Assembly (NCBI GenBank): GCA_027056215.1 | Contig: JALULO010000001.1 | Coordinates: 1 to 17,699 of the forward strand | Source of the DNA: Campylobacterales bacterium | GTDB lineage: Bacteria > Campylobacterota > Campylobacteria > Campylobacterales > QNZT01 | Length of the DNA stretch: 17,699 nucleotides | Direction of reading: 5' to 3' | Shown here: in pieces, positions 12,850 to 17,699 of the stretch | Layout: each line of letters starts with the position of its first letter | Numbering within the stretch: position 1 is the first letter of the stretch | Notes under the pieces: generated by a model | Databases searched by the model: none | What the model was told of the DNA's origin: nothing | Seen by the model: only the letters and a program-made list of their open reading frames with translations | Program-made: the position numbers and the translations under genes

Positions 12850-14271
12850 TTATTTTAAATAATCACTTGCAGCACGGAAACCGATTTCACCTTTTTCGCC
12901 ATGTGTTGGACCATAAGTGAGATCCATTTTTTTACCATCTCTTATAACAACAGCATAAGGATCTTGTTTTTTTCCTGCACCTGCATCTTGATTTACAAGA
13001 ACATTGGTGCTTACAGAAGCTTTTTGTGTGTCGTTATAAAAAAGTTCATTAACATCCCACCAAGTTGGAAGATCAGGTTTGGTTGTATTACCTACAGTTG
13101 GAAAGTCAGCAAGTTTAACCAGATTTCTTGTAAATTCTTTCATGTTGTTAAAGATTTCTTCCAGTTTTCTTTCATAATCTTCTTCTACATTTGCATCATA
13201 ACCTGCAATGCTGTTTTTGACATAATCTTTTCTATTTAAATCCATCAGTTTTAATACATGCGCATACTGTTTATTGGTTGGAAGTAAGATTGGTTCACCA
13301 CCTTCTATCTGACTTTGACTTATGATATTGGTTGCTTCATAAGCAAATATACCAGAAATAGAGCCTGTCCCATCATCAATAAACTTTGCTTTTAGAAGTA
13401 TTTCATTGGATCCAGTAGGTGCAGTATTTACATAGCCATTGACTGCTTTTGCATTTACTTCTTTAAAGTTTAATTTTATATAGTCATTTAGTCCTGCCGT
13501 AATTGCAGTGATTGTGGTGCCACCTTCTCCTCTTGCTTCAAATGTACTCATCCAGAAACCTTTTTCAGGTGTACCATCGTTATCCAAATCAAAACCACCT
13601 GGTATATAATTGAAGCCCGCATCTTCCATAATCTTACCTTTTGGTGTTTCATAGATCCACGGTTTTCTATCTTTTGTGTTTAATGGATTTGTTCCCTCTT
13701 CTTTTTCAGTTTTATTTTGTTTTGTGTCATAGTCACTATCATTCATAGGATCAAGTGCATCTATCTTATCACCTTTATCTGTAAATGGATTGTGATGCGT
13801 ATTCGCAGGAGTTTTACCTTCAAAATCTTTGATTGAGATAGGTTTATCAAGTTTTAAAGTACCACTTTCGATGGTATATGCTTTATGACCTGCTGTTGTA
13901 ATATCACCAGTCTCAGTAATTGTTTCGTCTGTATACGTTCCAACAACCTCAACTCCATCAGTAACACCATCTTTATCAGTGTCATCTGATTTTGGATCTG
14001 TTCCTATAACCTTTACTTCCAGTCCGTCATCTAGTCCATCACCATCGGTGTCTGGTTTTCGTGGATCTGTACCGATATCAACTTCTTGACCATTTGTAAG
14101 TCCGTCACCATCTTCATCTCCTGCTGGATCAAGGTTTCCAGATGGGTTTACATTTGGGGTGGTTTTATTAGCATCTGCAAATATTGCTCTATCATCCAAA
14201 CAACCTGTAAACGATACCATATAGGCACATACCAGTGTGGACAATAAGCTTTTTGTGATTAGATCTTTCAT
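12850..14271 (-). CDS. Lipoprotein with thrombospondin type 3 repeats
   Basis: A 473-residue exported lipoprotein. The signal peptide ends at a lipobox-like FTGC with the lipidated C24. Residues 52-112 carry three Asp-rich calcium-binding thrombospondin type 3 style repeats (DEDGDGLTNGQEVDIGTDP, DTDGDGLDDGLEV, DTDKDGVTDGVEV). A middle segment mentions a further GTNPLNTKD. The C-terminal part (about 215-473) has GFDLDNDGTPEKGFWMSTFEARG and ends GEIGFRAASDYLK, which faintly resembles the formylglycine-generating-enzyme/SUMF1-like fold end (GFRxA), but key catalytic residues are not evident. It overlaps the OmpA-family gene by one base (TAATG), so the two are translated together and probably work together at the outer membrane. 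Confidence 0.75.
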   Translation of the reverse strand: MKDLITKSLLSTLVCAYMVSFTGCLDDRAIFADANKTTPNVNPSGNLDPAGDEDGDGLTNGQEVDIGTDPRKPDTDGDGLDDGLEVKVIGTDPKSDDTDKDGVTDGVEVVGTYTDETITETGDITTAGHKAYTIESGTLKLDKPISIKDFEGKTPANTHHNPFTDKGDKIDALDPMNDSDYDTKQNKTEKEEGTNPLNTKDRKPWIYETPKGKIMEDAGFNYIPGGFDLDNDGTPEKGFWMSTFEARGEGGTTITAITAGLNDYIKLNFKEVNAKAVNGYVNTAPTGSNEILLKAKFIDDGTGSISGIFAYEATNIISQSQIEGGEPILLPTNKQYAHVLKLMDLNRKDYVKNSIAGYDANVEEDYERKLEEIFNNMKEFTRNLVKLADFPTVGNTTKPDLPTWWDVNELFYNDTQKASVSTNVLVNQDAGAGKKQDPYAVVIRDGKKMDLTYGPTHGEKGEIGFRAASDYLK

Positions 14272-15470
14272 TATTTTTCTCCTGCGTCTATGTATTGTGG
14301 ATAGGTAAGTCTTACTTCCGTTCTTCTGTTAAGTGCCATACCTTCTGCTGTTTTGTTAGATGCAATCGGTTCGCTTTCACCTTTGCCTTCTGTTGAAAGT
14401 CTTGAAGCACTTACGCCATATTCGATCAGTGCATCTCTAACAGCTTTTGCTCTTCTTTTTGAAAGTGCCATGTTGTATTGATCACTGCCTCTCCAATCAG
14501 TATGACCAACGATGTGTACTAGGCTACCTTTATGATTGATAAGGAAATTAGCAAAATTTTCAACAAGTTTTCGTGAGTAGTCGGTTATATTTGCTTTAGC
14601 TGTTTCAAAGTGAATCATCAAGTTTGCTTTAACTGGACAACCTTTGTCATCTACACTAAAGTCACATGGTGTATTTGGGCATTGATCAAGACTATCTTCT
14701 ACGCCATCTCTATCGCGATCTGGTCCATCTATTTTGATAGGACACTCGTTACCTTCAAGTGATGTAGCGATTTGTTCTTTGATGATTTCTGTTTTTGGTT
14801 CAGGTAACGGACATCCTGCACCATCTACGCGAACACCCTTTGGTGTACCTGGACATTTGTCAAATTGATCCATAACACCATCACCATCACTGTCAATCAT
14901 CACAGGTTTTGGTTGTGCTATATGTCCAAAAGGGATAGCAAAACCAAGTGTGGCGATGAGTTCATTGTCTTCGGATTTTTTATTGATTGTTTCACCACCT
15001 AGTACTTGTAATGCTTTTATTTCAGCTCTTACAACAAAGCTGTTGTTTCGAAAACGATATCCCGCACCGATGCCACCTTGCATAAATGGATGACTTTTAA
15101 ACCCCTTGGTATCATCTGTAACATATTCATATCCTAAACCGGCAAGTGCATATGGGAAGAAGTTTGTTGTGTTCTCGAGTTCATAAACACCGTTGATAGA
15201 ACTTTTGAGTAAAGAGTTTGCTGCTTCTGCTGATAAACCATTAAGAAGTCTGTCTTTATCTGTTATTCTCACATACTCAAAGTCAAATCTTGGTTTGATT
15301 TTATATCGATTCATTTGAAAATCCATTCCAAATGTTGCATTTTTCAATTTTATACTACCGTCGTTTTTGATAGAAGTTGCTCCCAAGTTTACACCTAGTT
15401 CATAGGCTCTGGGGTCTGCTGCACTGAGTAAAGTTGTAGCCAATAACGCACTAACGATGACTCTTTTCAT
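14271..15470 (-). CDS. OmpA-family outer-membrane protein with thrombospondin type 3 repeats
   Basis: A 399-residue protein from the start MKRVIVSALL, which has a signal peptide (cleavage likely after SAA, residue 18). Residues about 20-185 form a beta-barrel domain. Two calcium-binding repeats follow: DSDGDGVMDQFDKCPGTP (193-210) and DRDRDGVEDSLDQCPNTP (251-268). Residues about 285-392 are the OmpA peptidoglycan-binding domain, with VGHTDWRGS and ALSKRRAKAV; D325 and R340 correspond to the diaminopimelate-binding residues. It would tie the outer membrane to the cell wall. An in-frame ATG at 15506 is 12 codons upstream, but lacks a ribosome binding site; AAGGA lies 6 nt ahead of the ATG at 15470, so this start is chosen. 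It is the first gene of an operon with the lipoprotein. Confidence 0.88.
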   Translation of the reverse strand: MKRVIVSALLATTLLSAADPRAYELGVNLGATSIKNDGSIKLKNATFGMDFQMNRYKIKPRFDFEYVRITDKDRLLNGLSAEAANSLLKSSINGVYELENTTNFFPYALAGLGYEYVTDDTKGFKSHPFMQGGIGAGYRFRNNSFVVRAEIKALQVLGGETINKKSEDNELIATLGFAIPFGHIAQPKPVMIDSDGDGVMDQFDKCPGTPKGVRVDGAGCPLPEPKTEIIKEQIATSLEGNECPIKIDGPDRDRDGVEDSLDQCPNTPCDFSVDDKGCPVKANLMIHFETAKANITDYSRKLVENFANFLINHKGSLVHIVGHTDWRGSDQYNMALSKRRAKAVRDALIEYGVSASRLSTEGKGESEPIASNKTAEGMALNRRTEVRLTYPQYIDAGEK

Positions 15471-15497
15471 CCGCAATCCTTTTGTTGATTTTTTAAA

Positions 15498-15526
15498 TGT
15501 ATACATTTTACTGCTATTTAGTTAAA
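15498..15526 (-). promoter_or_regulatory. Possible promoter of the OmpA-family operon
   Basis: On the minus strand, TTTAAC (15526-15521) and TATACA (15503-15498) are spaced 17 bp apart. Transcription would start near 15491, which lies inside the upstream ATG's reading frame and so excludes that ATG. Leader about 20 nt. Both hexamers are imperfect, and other A/T-rich -10-like sequences exist upstream. Confidence 0.35.
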
Positions 15527-15579
15527 AAAAACATAAATTTTATAAATAGTTACAATTTAATTTTACCAAATATAATATT

Positions 15580-16473
15580 TTAATTAAAATATTTACTTAT
15601 TCTTTTTTCTAAGTCTTTTTTAAGTAGTTTTATTCTTTTTGAAAATTGTGAAGTATTGAATGTTTCTTGTCGTTTTGCGAGTTGTGCGGTGTGTGTTGCT
15701 ATCTGCTCATGTAGGGTGTCAAGAGTGAGTTTTCCATCAAGATAAGCGAGACTCTCTTGTATGCCGATGGCTTTCATGGGATTTGGTAAGCGTGTGTATT
15801 TTTTTTCAAGGCTAAACACTTCCTGAATCAGCCCTTCATGGATCATTTGTGTTGTGCGCTTTTGGATACGTTTTTTTAACTCTTCACGCTCTATTTTGAT
15901 ATCAAATATAGGTATATCTTTGATGATACTCTCTTTTTGGTTTTTAGCAAAAAAAAGCGTTGCGTTCATGTCTGTTTGCAGATAAATCTCATACCATTTT
16001 TGTATACGATAACGGTCATTTGAAGCAATCTTTTTGGCATATGTTGGATCATTTTTTTGGATAAAAGTGTAAGCTTCTAACAGGTTTTGTAAAATCTTTG
16101 CAACTTCTTGTGACGTTGCTTGGGTTGGCGTGATTTTAGGTGAAAGACCATCGATCATGGATTTGAGATAAAAACTCGTACCTCCAACGATGATAAGATG
16201 TTTTTTCTCTTTTTGACTCTGTTCTTTTGCCATTTTGTAAAGATCAAAAAATGTTGCTGCACTAAAGTATTGATCGATTTGCAAAACATCTATGCCAAAA
16301 TGTTTGACACCGTTCATCTCTTCTTTGGTAGGTTTGGCTGAAACGATATCCGTTTCTTTGTAAATCGCCAAAGAATCAAGTGATAAAATATTGGCATTTA
16401 CTTTTTGCGCTATCTCTATGGCAAGTGCGGATTTTCCAGAAGCAGTAGCTCCAAGTATGGCGATTTCTTTCAT
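15580..16473 (-). CDS. miaA: tRNA dimethylallyltransferase MiaA
   Basis: A 297-residue enzyme that adds the isopentenyl group from DMAPP to A37 of tRNAs reading UNN codons. The P-loop GATASGKS is at residues 8-15. DSLAIYKETDIVSAKPT (33-49) matches the tRNA/DMAPP-binding motif DSxQxYxxxDIGTAKP, in the Campylobacterota-like variant. IIVGGTSFYLKSMIDGL (94-110) matches the conserved VGGTxxYxxAL region, and NPMKAIGIQE (about 231-240) the late conserved motif. No Shine-Dalgarno precedes the ATG; instead TATAAT (16486-16481) ends 7 nt before it, so the mRNA may be leaderless. Divergent from recQ across 72 bp; ompA-family gene follows on the same strand, 109 bp away. Confidence 0.93.
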   Translation of the reverse strand: MKEIAILGATASGKSALAIEIAQKVNANILSLDSLAIYKETDIVSAKPTKEEMNGVKHFGIDVLQIDQYFSAATFFDLYKMAKEQSQKEKKHLIIVGGTSFYLKSMIDGLSPKITPTQATSQEVAKILQNLLEAYTFIQKNDPTYAKKIASNDRYRIQKWYEIYLQTDMNATLFFAKNQKESIIKDIPIFDIKIEREELKKRIQKRTTQMIHEGLIQEVFSLEKKYTRLPNPMKAIGIQESLAYLDGKLTLDTLHEQIATHTAQLAKRQETFNTSQFSKRIKLLKKDLEKRISKYFN

Positions 16474-16480
16474 GGAGCGG

Positions 16481-16486
16481 ATTATA
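16481..16486 (-). promoter_or_regulatory. -10 element of miaA, leaderless arrangement
   Basis: On the minus strand TATAAT is followed by CCGCTCC and then the miaA ATG. With a usual 6-8 bp distance to the transcript start, transcription begins at or next to the A of ATG. No -35 stands out. Confidence 0.5.
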
Positions 16487-16533
16487 ACAGAAATTTCATT
16501 ATGAAATATTTTTTACCTTTTGGATAGTTTAGA

Positions 16534-16539
16534 TATACT
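16534..16539 (+). promoter_or_regulatory. -10 element of recQ, leaderless arrangement
   Basis: TATACT is followed by CCTTTT and then the recQ ATG at 16546, so the start of transcription should fall at the ATG. No Shine-Dalgarno is present between them. Confidence 0.45.
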
Positions 16540-16545
16540 CCTTTT

Positions 16546-17699
16546 ATGCAAAAGTTAGAAGTATTAGAAAAAGTTTTTGGGTTTAACAGTTTTCGCTCGT
16601 TTCAAGAAGATGCGATAGATGCGATTTTAGCAAAAAAAGATCTCTTGATGATATTGCCAACCGGTGGTGGAAAATCGCTGTGTTATCAGTTGCCGTCCTT
16701 GCTGATGGAGGGTGTAACAATCGTCGTATCACCACTTATCGCCTTGATGCAAGATCAAGTCCGAGGGCTAAATGAAAACGGCATACGTGCGGCTACAATC
16801 AACTCAGACATGAGCGATGAAGAGCGACAAGAGGTTTTTAAAGGATTAAAAGAGGGTTCTATAAAGTTGCTTTATGTTGCTCCAGAACGCATGAGTGCGT
16901 CGGGTTTTATACCCTTTTTGCAGACCTTAGATATCAACTTTTTTGTCATAGATGAAGCCCATTGTGTGAGTGAGTGGGGGCATGAATTTCGTGCTGATTA
17001 TCGTAAGCTAAACCTTTTAAAAGAAAGCTTTCCTCAGATTCCAGTAGCCGCTTTTACCGCAACTGCAACACCTAAAGTCGAAGAAGATATTCATGTGGCG
17101 TTAAAACTACACGAACCGTTAAAACTTCGTGCTGATGTCTTTCGAAAAAATCTTACAATCCGTACTCAAAAGCGTGTTTCAAATGGTCGTACCCAGTTGC
17201 TTAATTTTCTCCAGTCACATAAAGATGAGAGTGGTATCATCTATACATTTACCCGAAAAGAGACAGAGCAGTTAGCGACTTTTTTACAATCCAAAAACAT
17301 CAGTGCCAAAGCTTATCATGCGAGACTTCCAGTAGAAGAAAAAAGTTCGGTTATGAAAGATTTCATGTTTGATAAGATCGATATCGTTGTAGCTACGATC
17401 GCGTTTGGTATGGGGATAGACAAGAGTAATATTCGTTTTGTGGTACATACCTCTTTACCCAAAACGATTGAAAACTATTACCAAGAGATTGGAAGGGCAG
17501 GGCGTGATGGTTTAGAGAGTGAAACACTGCTTTTGTATACCAAGGCAGATGAAATTCAAAAACGAGAGTTGATGGATAGTGTCGATAGTGATGCCTATAA
17601 AGAAGTGCTTTATGAAAAGCTTCAGATGATGTATCGTTTTGCATTGAGTAGTTCATGTAAACACCGTCTTTTGGGTGTCTATTTTGGTGATAAGAGTGA
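16546..17699 (+). CDS. recQ: ATP-dependent DNA helicase RecQ (N-terminal part; runs off window end)
   Basis: An open frame of 384 codons with no stop before the window ends. It opens with the RecQ motif 0 region (FGFNSFRSFQEDAI), then the Walker A LPTGGGKSLCYQLP (about 38-50), VVSPLIALMQDQV, the DEAH box at 136-139 within FVIDEAHCVSEWGHEFR (the aromatic-rich loop of RecQ), FTATATP, a second RecA-like domain with GIIYTFTRKETEQL, IDIVVATIAFGMGIDKSNIRFVVHTSLPKTIENYYQEIGRAGRDG, and the first zinc-binding Cys (C371) of the RQC domain. It unwinds DNA 3' to 5' in recombination and repair. The RQC remainder and HRDC domain lie beyond the window. Divergent from miaA. Confidence 0.93.
   Translation, partial: MQKLEVLEKVFGFNSFRSFQEDAIDAILAKKDLLMILPTGGGKSLCYQLPSLLMEGVTIVVSPLIALMQDQVRGLNENGIRAATINSDMSDEERQEVFKGLKEGSIKLLYVAPERMSASGFIPFLQTLDINFFVIDEAHCVSEWGHEFRADYRKLNLLKESFPQIPVAAFTATATPKVEEDIHVALKLHEPLKLRADVFRKNLTIRTQKRVSNGRTQLLNFLQSHKDESGIIYTFTRKETEQLATFLQSKNISAKAYHARLPVEEKSSVMKDFMFDKIDIVVATIAFGMGIDKSNIRFVVHTSLPKTIENYYQEIGRAGRDGLESETLLLYTKADEIQKRELMDSVDSDAYKEVLYEKLQMMYRFALSSSCKHRLLGVYFGDKS

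Noticed and set aside
12901..13239. Plus-strand ORF opposite the lipoprotein gene
   Set aside because: It is a mirror of a supported gene with no start signal and no family.
15574..15593. Perfect 20-bp palindrome at the miaA stop
   Set aside because: It is made only of A and T in a very A/T-rich gap and spans a stop codon, so chance is the simplest explanation.
17393..17656. Minus-strand ORF at the right end
   Set aside because: It lies opposite the RecQ helicase motifs and is a shadow.
1..17699. CRISPR array or insertion sequence
   Set aside because: No regularly spaced direct repeats, transposase motifs or terminal inverted repeats were seen.

Overview
The window is AT-rich bacterial DNA that most resembles a Campylobacterota (Epsilonproteobacteria) chromosome of the Sulfurimonas/Sulfuricurvum/Sulfurospirillum kind. 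This rests on a short MqnA-type futalosine-pathway protein, a NIT-domain chemoreceptor, the MiaA and RecQ sequence styles, and promoters with a clear -10 but a weak -35. No search was run, so the assignment is an inference. I see no rRNA, intact tRNA, IS element, transposase or CRISPR array.

Region by region: (a) 99-662 is a RelB/DinJ-YafQ type toxin-antitoxin operon with a promoter whose 17-bp spacer is filled by a perfect palindrome. About 135 bp downstream lies a short stretch resembling the CCA-ended 3' end of a tRNA or tmRNA (797-819), a possible old integration site. (b) 927-8444 is a seven-gene, same-strand cluster: a CYTH-CHAD protein (polyphosphate/triphosphate theme), a cysteine-free Crp/Fnr regulator, a tandem universal stress protein, a rhodanese-like protein, a CPA2 cation/proton antiporter, an APC amino-acid permease, and a tandem-domain SagB-like nitroreductase. 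A perfect 5-4-5 palindrome of Crp/Fnr geometry sits near -42 upstream of the stress-protein gene and is a good candidate target of the regulator beside it. (c) 8471-10441 (minus) is a NIT-domain chemoreceptor, convergent with the cluster. Divergent from it are mqnA, a membrane protein with a PDC/Cache-like domain that appears cytoplasmic, and a 59-residue CPXCG-family cysteine-rich protein not usually picked up because of its size. (d) On the minus strand follow trxC and a two-gene operon of an OmpA-family porin and a lipoprotein, both with thrombospondin type 3 calcium-binding repeats, then miaA. (e) recQ runs off the right end, divergent from miaA; both genes look leaderless.

Most genes have recognisable families. 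I cannot claim a wholly new system. The items most worth testing are the Crp/Usp/rhodanese/antiporter stress cluster with its operator, the permease plus double SagB oxidoreductase pair without RiPP partners, the output-less cytoplasmic PDC membrane protein, and the leaderless divergent miaA/recQ pair.
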